Numbered from the stretch's first letter, positions 8,206 to 18,005 are shown. The stretch: DNA of 64,000 nucleotides from Deltaproteobacteria bacterium (GCA_016208165.1 JACQYL010000014.1:1-64000); one strand, 5' to 3'. Notes: generated from the sequence alone by a model not told the origin. A program made the numbers and translations.

Positions 8206-8650
8206 ACGTATCTACCTTTTCCTGTAGTTGTTGGTTCAGCCGTCAGCCGCATCGTGGATCCATGTCGGCCCCAGGTACTTGAAATTCGCCGTCGGCAAGA
8301 TCCGTTTCCTGTCGATCAGTTTAGTAAGCTCGCGGCTCGGCGAGGCGAAACCGGGTTCAATCCGTCCGAGTTTAGATAAAGCCTGGCCCGGAGAGTGTCA
8401 ATAAAAAACGTACGTACATGGCTCTCCATATCCAACGGAACCCGTTTACGCATCGACTTGGATTGCGTATGACCCGGAGTTCGCTTCCCAGCCTCATCCC
8501 TCCTTGACTTTAGGCTCTGTTTCACATACTAAATGGGATCGGAATCCAAGCATTGGCGCACGGCTGTTTTTTTCGAAATCGGCCGGACATATAGCCGCGT
8601 CCACTCCTGCTTTTTCTTCATTCGCATAACATAAAGAGAGGGAGACCAAT
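8206..8650. other. Intergenic region upstream of the CoA ligase
   Basis: About 445 bases between two divergently transcribed genes. It should hold the promoters for both, but no strong sigma-70 pair, riboswitch or open frame with a binding site was recognised. AAAGAGAGGGAG at about 8632-8643 is the ribosome binding region of the ligase. Confidence 0.4.
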
Positions 8651-10771
8651 ATGCAGAAAGCCGAGATGAGATCTCTGTGTGAAAAGTACGCCTCACAGGG
8701 TGCGACGATTGTTCCGGAACACGTATCCAAAAAGATCATCAAAGAGTACGGGGTCAGCGTGCCTGAAGGATCCTTGGCGAAAACCGCCGGCGAGGCCGTC
8801 CAATTCGCAAAACAAGTGGGATTTCCCGTTGTCGTAAAAGCGGTTTCCCCCGAGATCCTCCACAAAACGGAACTGAGCGGCGTGGCGCTGAATCTGGCCT
8901 CCCCCGAAGAAGTGAAGAACGCTTGCGACCGTATTGAGAGCAATTTGTCCAAGCGGGCGGAAACCTTGGAAGGCTTTCTGGTCGAAGAAATGATTCAGGG
9001 CGATATGGAACTGATTATCGGACTCCAAAACGACCCCTATTTCGGCCCTGTTCTCATGTTAGGCACCGGAGGCGTCTATATTCACCTGCTGAACGATGTG
9101 ACGTTCCGGGTACTCCCCGCAACACGGGAAGATATCCAGGCCATGATCGAGGAGATCAAGGGCAAAATCCTGATGCGCGGGTTCCGGGGAAAGCCTCCTC
9201 TCGCCGAAGGCGCCCTGATCGAGGCCATGCTGAAAATCGGACAATTCGGCGTGGACGCCGCAGGCCTGTATGACACCGTGGACTTCAATCCCGTGTTGCT
9301 CAACGAGTTGGAAGCCGTGGCCCTGGATGCGAAAATCGTCCTTTCCAAGGTTCCAAAAGCAACCACGATCAGCGATGAACGCCCCAATGTCACCAACATG
9401 GACAAATTCTTCGCGCCGAAGAACGTGGCTCTCATCGGAGCGTCCACTACGCCGGGCAAAATCGGAAACGCGGTGGCGGACAGTTTGATCAATCACGAAT
9501 TCAAGGGAAACGTCTTTCCGATTACAAAAGGCGGAAAGGAAGTGTTCGGACTCAAGAGCTACGAGAACCTCCAGGAGATACCCGAAAAGATCGATCTGGC
9601 CGTGGTCGTCGTGGGGTTGGCCCTGGTGCCCGGTATTCTGGATCAATGCAAGGACCTCGGCATTCCGGCCGTACTCATTGTATCCGGCGGCGGGAAGGAA
9701 TTGGGAGCCGAAGCGGCGGCGCTCGAAAGAGAAATCCATCTGAAAGCGCGGGAATACGGCATCCGGGTCATCGGTCCCAACTGCATCGGTTGCTTCAACG
9801 CGGAAAACCGGTTTGACGCTTTTTTCCAGGTTCACGAACGCATGGTGAGGCCCAAGGTCGGAAATATTTCCTTTATCACTCAAAGCGGCACCTATGGGGC
9901 CAGTTTCCTCGAAGAATGCGCTCTCATGGGCGCCAGCAAAATGATTTCTTACGGCAACCGCGTGGACGTGGACGAGGCGGACATGATCCTCTATCTGGCC
10001 GAGGATCAGAACACGAAAGTCATCGGTTCCTATGTGGAAGGACTGGGGGACGGCCGCAAATTCCTCGAGGCGGCAAAACAAGTGATCTCCAGGCATCGGA
10101 AGCCCATCGTGCTGTATAAGTCCGGTCGAACTTCGCGGTCGGCCGTGGCCGCCCAATCCCATACCGGCGCTTATGGGGGCGCCTACGGAGTTTATTTGGG
10201 TGCGTTCAAACAAGCGGGCATTCTGCCCGTGGACTCGTACGAGGAACTGGTGGGAGTAACCAAGGCGCTTTCCATGCAGCCGGCGGCAAAAGGGCCTTGA
10301 ATATCCATGATCAGTAACGGAGCGGGTCCCATGGTCAACGCCATAGACCTGTTCGATCGTTACGGTCTAGAGATTGCCAGACCGAACCCATCGTCCGTCC
10401 AGGAAATGGAAGCGCACTATCCGGCCTTCTATATCTGCAAGAATCCGGTGGACGTAACAGGCTCGGCAACGTCCGACGACTACGCGTTCGCCATGGAATG
10501 CCTGCTCAAAGACGACAATGTACATGTCATCATGAACTGGTTCGTGTTTCAGGACACACCCCTCGATGAAGGGATTGTGGAAGCATTGGACAGAATCAAC
10601 CGGAAATCGGATAAACCGATCCTGTGCGGTGCCACGGGAGGACCCTACACCAAGAAAATGAACCGGGCCATCGAAGAAATCGGAGTGCCTGTATACGAAT
10701 CCTCCCATGGTTGGATCGCAGCGGCCAATGCGCTGGTCAAATGGGGCGCTATCCTGAAGCGCGCGAGATAA
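8651..10771 (+). pseudogene. ADP-forming acyl-CoA ligase, interrupted by an in-frame TGA
   Basis: The reading frame is that of a 706-residue ligase in ATP-grasp-first order. Residues 1-230 are ATP-grasp (PVVVKAVSPEILHKTELSGV), about 250-380 CoA-binding (ALIGASTTPGKIGN), and 380-706 the succinyl-CoA-ligase-like part with SQSGTYG and the phosphohistidine segment SHTGAYGGAYG. A TGA at 10298-10300 splits it after residue 549; the same frame resumes with ISMISNGAGPMVN, so nothing is missing and no frameshift is present. As I remember the family, this position is not cysteine but often arginine, and CGA to TGA is one transition. No good binding site precedes the ATGs at 10307 or 10313. The product would convert an acyl-CoA, ADP and phosphate to acid and ATP. 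A true nonsense mutation, a sequencing error or readthrough are the options; selenocysteine is less likely here. Confidence 0.75.
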
Positions 10772-11007
10772 CCGGCATAGCGCTTCCGGACGCCGTTAGC
10801 AAGTGGTCCAACCCGCCGTCCGGTACGCATGTAACCATCGGGGCCGGGGACGCCTCATCAAGAATGCCCCCGGACCCCGTGCAGGGTCTCCCGTCCAAAG
10901 GTCTCCGGCCCCGGCCCGCCGGGCGGCGCGTGTAGGCCGTGCTAAAGGAAGTCTGAAAAGAGCATTCGCGTTGAATCAACAACTTTTAGAAAGAGAACTG
11001 GGCACCA

Positions 11008-12498
11008 ATGACGCAGCACTCGAAACACCTACAGTCTAATGTCCAACTGAAAAACACTCCAAAAAGACATACCGTGGGACTCGAAAAGGCCATCCCGCCC
11101 TCGGAAACGGTCCGGAACCTGGAAAGCCTGCTTGAAAGTCTCGATCTCAAACTGGTCCAGGAGGTGATCCGCATCGATTCCGGCCGTCTGGACATCCCCG
11201 TATACGTGTGCCAGGTGGGAAAGGACTGCAACACGCCCACCCCAAAGACCATGGGTAAGGGTCCTACCCCCGAACAGAGCCGCGCCAGCGCTTTGATGGA
11301 AATGGTCGAGCGTTTCAGCCACGCGAATTTTCCCCGGCCCGAAAACTACCGGAAAGGCACACTAGGAGAAGCTGAGGGTGATCTCATTCCTTTCGACCAT
11401 CTGTTTAAAGTGCCCAATCGGGACGCTACGGCGCCGGATGAATGCAAAGAGGAATTCTCGTCTCTTCCTTTCGCCTGGGTTCCGGCGTACAGCCTGGTCC
11501 GGCATAAAGACATCATGCTCCCTTACGAGTGGTTTGCCGATATTCAGGGGACCAATGGGCTGAGCGCCGGCAATACCATGGAAGAAACCATCCTCCAGGG
11601 GCTGTGCGAAGTGGTGGAACGGCACGTGAGCGCAGTGGTGAACATTGAGGCGAATCCTGTTCCCACCATCGATCTAAAGACGGTCCGAAACCCGGTGGCG
11701 CGCGATTTGATCGGAAAATTCGTGCGGAACCATATACAGCTCGTATGTAAGGACTTCAGTTTGGACACCGGCATTCCCACCGTAGCAGGTATTGCGTTCG
11801 ACCCAACTACCTTCCCCAACAGCGAAATCGTCTATTGCGCGGGTACGGCCACCCATCCCGAACAAGCCCTGATTCGTGTACTGACCGAGATCCAGCAGAT
11901 GGCGGTGGACTATTTTAAGCAGGACTACTACGCCGGTGGAATTCTTCCGAAGTTCCGGCATTGGAACGAATCCACTTACCTGTTCGATGATAGTGAAGCC
12001 GTTCCCATTCAGTCGCTCCCGGATGTGTCTTCAGGAGATTTGCTCGAGGAACTCGAGCGTTGCACCTCGGCCCTGCAGCGCATCGGATTCGAACCCCTGG
12101 TGGTCAACATTACCCATCCGGTTCTCAAAATTCCCGCCGTGTTCGTCATGATGGCGGGGTCGCAGCTGTACGAGAACTCCTTTCACGAGTTGGGCGTCAC
12201 GTATTACCTTGGAAGGCGACTGGAGTTCCTGGGAAGACTGGAAGAAGCCATGGAGCATTTTCGTTTGAGCATGGCGCAGAATTCCAAGACGAAGCTCCAC
12301 TGCATGTTGGAGATCGCCAACTGCCTCAAATTCCAAAAACGATGGGCTGAGGCCCTTCAGGCTTACAAGGAGGCGTACTGCCTGGGTCCGGATCGGGCCA
12401 TGCAGATGCAGATGCTGCGAGCCCTGCAGGTCTGTTCCGACAAGCTCAAAGAATCCGGGGACATGCCCGGAGCTCTGCAAATGGGAAGATCGGCTTAG
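11008..12498 (+). CDS. YcaO-like protein with C-terminal tetratricopeptide repeats
   Basis: A 496-residue protein. The YcaO ATP-binding elements are visible: MGKGPTPEQSRASALMEMVE near 78-97, GLSAGNTMEETILQGLCEVV near 183-202 followed by ERH, and EQALIRVLTEIQQMAVDYF near 290. YcaO proteins activate a backbone amide with ATP, making azolines, thioamides or amidines, or help modify ribosomal protein S12. From about residue 390 the sequence turns into two or three TPR units (YYLGRRLEFLGRLEEAMEHF, then LEIANCLKFQKRWAEALQAY). There is no TfuA partner, dehydrogenase or precursor peptide next to it. The start codon is uncertain because the upstream AGAGAACTGGG is a poor binding site. Substrate unknown. 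Confidence 0.8.
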   Translation: MTQHSKHLQSNVQLKNTPKRHTVGLEKAIPPSETVRNLESLLESLDLKLVQEVIRIDSGRLDIPVYVCQVGKDCNTPTPKTMGKGPTPEQSRASALMEMVERFSHANFPRPENYRKGTLGEAEGDLIPFDHLFKVPNRDATAPDECKEEFSSLPFAWVPAYSLVRHKDIMLPYEWFADIQGTNGLSAGNTMEETILQGLCEVVERHVSAVVNIEANPVPTIDLKTVRNPVARDLIGKFVRNHIQLVCKDFSLDTGIPTVAGIAFDPTTFPNSEIVYCAGTATHPEQALIRVLTEIQQMAVDYFKQDYYAGGILPKFRHWNESTYLFDDSEAVPIQSLPDVSSGDLLEELERCTSALQRIGFEPLVVNITHPVLKIPAVFVMMAGSQLYENSFHELGVTYYLGRRLEFLGRLEEAMEHFRLSMAQNSKTKLHCMLEIANCLKFQKRWAEALQAYKEAYCLGPDRAMQMQMLRALQVCSDKLKESGDMPGALQMGRSA

Positions 12499-12656
12499 GG
12501 TCGAGAAGCATCGGGGGCCGGAAAACCCGGCGCGCCCGACGTCATGGGGTCGTTTCAGCAGGTAGAGAGAAACCGGTGATGTCCGGTCCGTCCCTGCCAC
12601 GTTTTAGGAATGAAGATCGTTTCCGCCAATAACCCACACCAGGGGAGTATCCCACT

Positions 12657-13211
12657 TTGCGTCATCCAATGATTGCGGACCGCGACCGAAGTATGTTGCT
12701 TGTCGTGGACGTACAGGAGGCCATGCTGAAAGCCATATCCGTATGGGAAGAAACCGTACGCAGGGTGAGTCAGCTCGTGCGCGCGGCAACGGTCCTCAAC
12801 ATCCCGGTTCTGGTCACCGAACACTACAAAAAGGGACTCGGCGCAACGATTTCACAGCTTGACCCCATGTTGAAGCAAGCTTCCTTTTTTCAGAAGGAAC
12901 ACTTCAGCGCGTGCCTGGAAGGGGACTTTCCACAAACGGTACGCTCGTTCGATCGCTCACAGATTATCCTCACCGGGATGGAAAGCCATGTATGCGTTTT
13001 CCAGACCGGAATGGATCTGATCCAATCCGGGTATCAGGTTCACCTGGTCCGGAATGCGGTGGCATCCAGATTCAAAGAAGACTGGATCACCGCAGTGGAT
13101 CTGTTTCGCGACGCCGGAGCGGTCATCACTTCCACGGAAATGGTCATCTTCCAGTGGGTTCGAAGGTCGAACACGGACCAATTCCGAGCCGTTCTGCCCA
13201 TCGTGAAATAG
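12657..13211 (+). CDS. Isochorismatase family cysteine hydrolase
   Basis: A 184-residue protein. The TTG at 12657 is preferred because GGGGAG lies nine bases upstream; the ATG at 12669 would be too far from it. The triad of the family is visible: Asp in LLVVDVQEAML, a lysine in EHYKKGLG, and the nucleophile cysteine in TGMESHVCVFQTG. Such enzymes include isochorismatases, nicotinamidases and carbamoylases; the short form with SHVCV is usual for uncharacterised YcaC-type hydrolases. It follows the YcaO gene on the same strand after about 160 bases, with no proof of common transcription. Confidence 0.85.
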   Translation: MRHPMIADRDRSMLLVVDVQEAMLKAISVWEETVRRVSQLVRAATVLNIPVLVTEHYKKGLGATISQLDPMLKQASFFQKEHFSACLEGDFPQTVRSFDRSQIILTGMESHVCVFQTGMDLIQSGYQVHLVRNAVASRFKEDWITAVDLFRDAGAVITSTEMVIFQWVRRSNTDQFRAVLPIVK

Positions 13212-13345
13212 GGCTGCCTGGTTGAGGCGCTGGACTTTTTTGATAATCACTCCGGGGGAAATCCTATGAAATCCGTCTCGGGCCGGTTTCCCGGATACCC
13301 TGTGATCGGAACATCATCCATGCCGGCCCGGCTTTCTCGCGGGCA

Positions 13346-14383
13346 ATGCGCCTGTGGGGCATAAACAAAAGGAAAGTAATACTTCATGAGTTCGGCGTGG
13401 AGTTCGAGATTCTACAAAAACTGTTTACTCCTGAAGAAGCGGAAATCGCCTGCGCCTTGAGTCTCAAACCCGAACCCGCAGAGGCTGTGGCTGAACGGCT
13501 CGGCAAAGACGCCGAATGGATGCGGGAAAAGCTGATGGACATGTCCAAAAAGGGGCTCATTTTCCGATCCGAGAAAGACGGACAGACCGTCTTCTCCGGC
13601 GCAGCCTTTGTCGTGGGCATCTACGAATACCACGTAAAACGCATGGACCGGGAGTTTGCCGAAAAAAAGGCCAAGTACCTCAAAGAGGCCTTTTATAACG
13701 AACTGCACAGGGGGGAAGGCAAAAGCTCTTTCCTGCGGGTGGTGCCCGTGAGCAAAAGCGTGGACAGCGACCTCGGCGTGTATCAATACGAGGAAGTGCG
13801 ATCCATGATAAGCCAACAGAAGCTGATTTCCGTGACGGATTGCATCTGTCGAGTCAAAGCCGGACTGTTGGGCAATCCCTGTAAACGGCCGATGGAGACC
13901 TGTTTTGCCTTCGGGGCCGGGGCCAAGTTCTATATCGAGAACGGCTGGGGACGCGAGGTTTCCGTTGACGAGGCGCTGTCGATCCTGGATATGTGCGACC
14001 GCGAGGGCCTGGTGCTGAGTCCTTCCAATTCCCAACGCCCCGTGGCCGTTTGCGCCTGCTGTTCGTGCTGTTGCGACTTTCTCCATAGCCTGAAGCGCTT
14101 CGATCGACCGGCGCTGGTGGCAAACGCGACGTTCTGCGCGGAGGTGGACTCCGATGCATGCGAAGGATGCGAGACGTGCGTGGACCGGTGTCAAATGGAA
14201 GCCATACAAATGGACGATGACCTGGCCGTCGTCAACAGTGACCGATGCATCGGGTGCGGGTTGTGTGTGAGTACTTGTCCCACGGGGGCTCTCAGTCTGT
14301 CTCGGCGAGAAACGGCCGGAACGCCTCCCGAACATATCGGGCACTTTTTCAAACAACTGGGGTCGGAGCGGGGCAAAATGTAG
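13346..14383 (+). CDS. Two-cluster 4Fe-4S protein with N-terminal helix-turn-helix-like region
   Basis: A 345-residue protein. Residues 20-85 resemble a winged-helix segment (AEAVAERLGKDAEWMREKLM, then MSKKGLIFR). Between 165 and 245 there is an unusual group of cysteines: CICRVKAGLLGNPC and CACCSCCCDFLHSLKRF. The C-terminal part carries two ferredoxin clusters, CEGCETCVDRC and CIGCGLCVSTCP. Such proteins are frequent in sulfate-reducing and syntrophic bacteria and probably pass electrons to or sense redox partners. No binding site precedes the ATG at 13346. A strong AGGA lies before an ATG at 13386 in another frame that closes after about 25 codons, so the true start may differ. Function unknown. 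Confidence 0.75.
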   Translation: MRLWGINKRKVILHEFGVEFEILQKLFTPEEAEIACALSLKPEPAEAVAERLGKDAEWMREKLMDMSKKGLIFRSEKDGQTVFSGAAFVVGIYEYHVKRMDREFAEKKAKYLKEAFYNELHRGEGKSSFLRVVPVSKSVDSDLGVYQYEEVRSMISQQKLISVTDCICRVKAGLLGNPCKRPMETCFAFGAGAKFYIENGWGREVSVDEALSILDMCDREGLVLSPSNSQRPVAVCACCSCCCDFLHSLKRFDRPALVANATFCAEVDSDACEGCETCVDRCQMEAIQMDDDLAVVNSDRCIGCGLCVSTCPTGALSLSRRETAGTPPEHIGHFFKQLGSERGKM

Positions 14384-14421
14384 CCCGCGAAGAATCCGCT
14401 TAAAGCAGCACGGGAATTGTA

Positions 14422-15162
14422 ATGAGAACCGACGGTGTCCGCCAGGAGCGCTTTGTCCTCACCAGTGACGGCGTAGGGCTCCAAGTCTTCGTGGCCTCAC
14501 CCGAAAGCGAACACAAGCCGTGCGCCTCGGTTCAGATTCACCACGCGGGCGGTGGATATGAACCCGTTTATGAGCACATGGCCGTTCAAATGGCCCGGAG
14601 AGGTATGGTCGGCATAACCATGATCCATCGGGGATATCCTGGATCGGGCGGGCGCCAGGAGTACGGAAAAGGTGAAATCACCGATATCGGGAATCTAGCC
14701 GACGAGATGCTCGGCAGGCCCGACATCGATCCGGCCGGGATGGGCATCATGGGATATTCGAGGGGGGCGCACAACGCCATCCTGGCCATGGAGCGGTTCG
14801 ACTATTTTCGGGCGGGCGCGCTCTGGAGCACGCCGACGGACATGGTGGACCACGTGAACGTGAACCCGTGGATTTCGGACATGTTCGGAGGCTTCCCGGA
14901 CCAGGCGCCCGACGAGTATCGCATCCGTTCTTCCATCCTGTTTGTCGACCGGATACGCTGTCCGCTGCTCCTGATTCACGGGGAAGCGGACGACGTGGTG
15001 CCTGTGCGGCACACGTTACGTCTGGCCGAGGCCCTGGAACAACTCAACAAGCCTTTTGAATTGAGACTAGTCCCAAACGAAGGTCACATCTGGTCGTTGG
15101 AGGGCTTTGCCAACAATTGGCGCCTCACCCTCGAGTTTTTCGAACGAAACCTGCAATCGTAA
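14422..15162 (+). CDS. Alpha/beta hydrolase, dienelactone-hydrolase/prolyl-oligopeptidase-like
   Basis: A 246-residue soluble protein. The nucleophile elbow is GIMGYSRGAHNAI near residue 113; the acid is in LIHGEADDVVP near 190; the histidine is in VPNEGHIWS near 220. The early segment IHHAGGGYEPVYEHMAVQMA supplies the usual oxyanion strand. It has no signal peptide, so it acts in the cytoplasm on an unknown ester or thioester. It starts about 38 bases after the 4Fe-4S gene on the same strand and could share its transcript. It is convergent with the kinase gene, with only eight bases between their stop codons. Confidence 0.85.
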   Translation: MRTDGVRQERFVLTSDGVGLQVFVASPESEHKPCASVQIHHAGGGYEPVYEHMAVQMARRGMVGITMIHRGYPGSGGRQEYGKGEITDIGNLADEMLGRPDIDPAGMGIMGYSRGAHNAILAMERFDYFRAGALWSTPTDMVDHVNVNPWISDMFGGFPDQAPDEYRIRSSILFVDRIRCPLLLIHGEADDVVPVRHTLRLAEALEQLNKPFELRLVPNEGHIWSLEGFANNWRLTLEFFERNLQS

Positions 15163-15170
15163 TCCTCCCT

Positions 15171-17207
15171 CTACTGCCCCGCAGTCGAAGGCGCTGAAGC
15201 AGTCATCGCACAGCGGAAACCCACTTCCTCGAAGGCCTCCCAGGGCTGGCGGGGAATAGGGCCCGGAACCACGGATGCCTCTTTCGAATCCTTTCCCTGA
15301 CCTGCCAGGATCACATATTCACTCGCATCGCCCCCGCTTTCCGATGCAGAGGGACGTTTCCGGATGCCCCACTCGCCGACGTTTCGATTCAACCCACGAA
15401 TTCCCAAGGCATTCGCAGGGTAAAGCATCGCCGGGGACGGAAACGCCGGATCTTCCGGAGATCGGACGGCGGACGGCTGCGCCTGAGGATGCATCTGCTC
15501 CATCATGCTCGTTGTCCCGCTCTTCGTCCCGGGCTCCTGAATCGCCTTCGCATCTTCCCGGTGTTCCGGTTTCCCCAGCCTCACGGCATGAAGCCATTCC
15601 AAATCCGTGGGCAGCCTTCTGCCGCAAAAAGCCGCGTAGGCGGAAGCTCCGTACGCTGTGACCCTCACCACGGGACAGGACGCATGACCCGCTTCCGTGA
15701 CACGAAATCTTCCGTCTCTGAATGCGATGGGATCGTAACCGCCAACAACCTCTCCCAGGAGCAGCCATATGTTTCCGTCTCCTCGAACCACACCCTGCTC
15801 CACTTCGATTTTCGAGAGCATTTCGTTCAGGAACTCGACGTACTGGTGGTTCGTCACCAGCGTTTCGGACATGTAGAAAGGCGGCAGATCGACCGACTTC
15901 CCCGTTTGGGGACCGAAGTCCTGAGGGGCGGCCACCGTCCCGCCGGGAACGAGATAGAGTTCAGCTCCATCCTTTCCGCGTAACGTGGCTGACAGAACAT
16001 CATCCGGTGGAGAAGCGGTTCGCGGACTTTTTTCAACTTCCCTGGGCGATTTCTCCTCATCAACGGTGGTCGGCGCCTTCGAAGTCACGACCGTCTGTTC
16101 CGTTTTGGGTCTTTCTTCCACTTCCGAGGGCCGCTTCTCTTCGTCAACGGTTGCCGGCGCCTTTGGAATCACGCTCGACCGTTCCGTATCTTTAGCACGG
16201 AATAACTGGGGGTTTCCTAAGAGGTGCCAAACGGTCATGGCGGAAACGGCCAACAGCGTGATGAAAATACCGATCCAGATCCATTTCTGATGGAGACCGG
16301 CCGCGACCGTAACGTTAGGACCGCCCGCCTGCCGATCGCGGCTTGCTTCCCACCCCGTCAAAGCCTCTTTGAGGGCGGCTTGCAAAGCGCCCATCGACTC
16401 GAATCTGTCCTCTTTCTTTTCAGCGGTGGCCGTCCGTATGATTTGATTCAACTCTTTGAAAAGAGGCTTTTCCGGGTGCTCCAGCTCCACGGTTCTGAAG
16501 GGAATGGTCGTGGGAGGCATTTTGCCGGCGATCGCCTCGTAGAGTATTTTGCCGAGCGCGTAGATGTCCGTTCTTGCATCCGTTCGTTTGAGGTCTACGA
16601 ATTGTTCTGGAGACATATACGCCGCCGTTCCTTTGACGTCGATCGATCCGGTGATAGGCTCCAAACAGTGCGAGGCCGCTAGACCGAAATCCACTATCTT
16701 GGGATTGGTTCCATCCATCAGAACGTTTTCCGGTTTCAAATCCCGATGAACCATTCCTGAAGCGTGGATGGCTGCAACGCCCTCGAGCAGGGGAAAGAAG
16801 TATTCCTTTATCCAAGATGACATGAGCTCTTCGTCAGGTTCAAAGCCCTCTTCCGACATTGTGAACCGGAGTGTCGCGCCGGGAATGTACTCCATTGCGA
16901 TATACTCCAAGGGAACTTCGTCTCCGCCCATCCGCACCTTTGTTGAACCGTAGTCAATAATCTGAATGACGTTCGGATGTCGGATGGAAGCCGTGGCCTT
17001 TACCTCCCGCCGAAACCTGGAAAGGGCGTTCTCGAGTTCCTCTTCATCCCCGTCGAGCGTCTCGAGCCAGTCTCGCGACACGATCTTGATCGCCACGTCC
17101 CGCTTCAAATTCAACTGGTGGGCCCGATATACCTCTCCCATTCCTCCTTTTCCGAGGGATTCGAGGATCACCCACTTGTTGTCCAGCACTGTCCCTGCTT
17201 CAAGCAT
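15171..17207 (-). CDS. Membrane Ser/Thr protein kinase fused to an FGE-sulfatase domain
   Basis: A 678-residue protein. Residues 10-280 are a Hanks-type kinase: LGKGGMGEVYRAH (nucleotide loop), DVAIKIV (lysine), HRDLKPENVL (catalytic loop), DFGLAAS and an APE-like MSPEQF. A single transmembrane helix lies near 315 (IWIGIFITLLAVSAMTVWHL). It is followed by a charged linker with two near-identical repeats (KAPATVDEEKRPSEVEERPK and KAPTTVDEEKSPREVEKSP). Residues about 405-670 form an FGE-sulfatase/SUMF1-like domain with YMSETLVTNHQYVEFLNEML, NRNVGEWG and a final GFRCA. The kinase faces the cytoplasm and the FGE domain the periplasm. This pattern fits a sensor whose outer domain may bind a ligand or modify proteins. 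The PP2C phosphatase upstream is its likely antagonist. Confidence 0.85.
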   Translation of the reverse strand: MLEAGTVLDNKWVILESLGKGGMGEVYRAHQLNLKRDVAIKIVSRDWLETLDGDEEELENALSRFRREVKATASIRHPNVIQIIDYGSTKVRMGGDEVPLEYIAMEYIPGATLRFTMSEEGFEPDEELMSSWIKEYFFPLLEGVAAIHASGMVHRDLKPENVLMDGTNPKIVDFGLAASHCLEPITGSIDVKGTAAYMSPEQFVDLKRTDARTDIYALGKILYEAIAGKMPPTTIPFRTVELEHPEKPLFKELNQIIRTATAEKKEDRFESMGALQAALKEALTGWEASRDRQAGGPNVTVAAGLHQKWIWIGIFITLLAVSAMTVWHLLGNPQLFRAKDTERSSVIPKAPATVDEEKRPSEVEERPKTEQTVVTSKAPTTVDEEKSPREVEKSPRTASPPDDVLSATLRGKDGAELYLVPGGTVAAPQDFGPQTGKSVDLPPFYMSETLVTNHQYVEFLNEMLSKIEVEQGVVRGDGNIWLLLGEVVGGYDPIAFRDGRFRVTEAGHASCPVVRVTAYGASAYAAFCGRRLPTDLEWLHAVRLGKPEHREDAKAIQEPGTKSGTTSMMEQMHPQAQPSAVRSPEDPAFPSPAMLYPANALGIRGLNRNVGEWGIRKRPSASESGGDASEYVILAGQGKDSKEASVVPGPIPRQPWEAFEEVGFRCAMTASAPSTAGQ

Positions 17208-17297
17208 GTTGTCAGACCTGTTCCTGCACTAGTCCGCCCGTGATCGTTGACTGTTTCCAGTTCAATCGGACCCTCGGGTCCCTACCCCCATTCAACG

Positions 17298-18005
17298 TCA
17301 GAACTGCGCTCCCGCGACGGTTATGTTATCATAACCGCCCGCGTCCAGTGCGGCGTTCACGAGTTCTCGAAACCTGTCCTCCAGGCTCTTGCCGGAATCC
17401 AGAATCGAACGGATCGTGTCTTCGGATACGTAATCGTGCAATCCATCCGTTGTCAGCACGAGCAGGTCACCCTCAGATATGTTGAATGCACCCGAGTCCT
17501 TATCCAGGCTGCCGCATCCGACACAATCCAGCAGGCCGCTTCTCATGGGGTGAACCCGGGCGTCTTCCCTTGAAATCTTGCCTTCCGCCAGAAGAAAACC
17601 GGGTATGGTATGATCTCCGGTTACGGCGGCAAGCCGGCGTCCCCGGAACAGGTAAAGCCGGCTGTCGCCCAAATGCGCCCAATAGGCGACTCCCGCTTTG
17701 ACCAGGGCGATCGTCAACGTGGTCCCCATGCCCTCAAGCGCTGTGTTTTCCTCCGCCCTCCGCCGTATTCTGTAATCGGCTTCTCGGATCAGCGACTCAA
17801 GCTGTTCTTCTACGGGTTCGAGAGCGGGATCGAATTCGGCTATAACGTCGATAGCGATTTGTGCGGCCACCTCGCCGCCCGCCTGTCCACCCATGCCGTC
17901 GGCGACAGCCATGAGCAAGGAACCGTCATTCAGCTTCCGGCAAAGGTACCGATCCTCGTTCGAATCCCTTTTGAAGCCTCGATGACTGACGCCATGGATC
18001 ATCAT
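17298..18005 (-). CDS. PP2C-family Ser/Thr protein phosphatase
   Basis: A 235-residue protein from the ATG at 18005, which has AGGAAGGG upstream; a second ATG follows directly at 18002. The PP2C metal-binding motifs are present: RDSNEDRY near residue 17, VADGMGGQAGGEVA near 40, AHLGDSRLYLF near 120, LTTDGLHDYV near 192, and the terminal GGYDNITV. It removes phosphate from Ser/Thr residues with two Mn or Mg ions, in the cytoplasm. It precedes the kinase gene by 90 bases on the same strand, the usual phosphatase-kinase pair. Confidence 0.9.
   Translation of the reverse strand: MMIHGVSHRGFKRDSNEDRYLCRKLNDGSLLMAVADGMGGQAGGEVAAQIAIDVIAEFDPALEPVEEQLESLIREADYRIRRRAEENTALEGMGTTLTIALVKAGVAYWAHLGDSRLYLFRGRRLAAVTGDHTIPGFLLAEGKISREDARVHPMRSGLLDCVGCGSLDKDSGAFNISEGDLLVLTTDGLHDYVSEDTIRSILDSGKSLEDRFRELVNAALDAGGYDNITVAGAQF

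Noticed and set aside
10307-10771. Independent small subunit of the CoA ligase
   Set aside because: It begins in the middle of a conserved strand, has no binding site and continues the upstream frame exactly; an interrupted gene is simpler.
17958-17978. GTTCGAATCC-like string, possible tRNA T-arm
   Set aside because: It lies inside the PP2C gene (FKRDSNEDRY) and no acceptor or anticodon stem can be formed around it.
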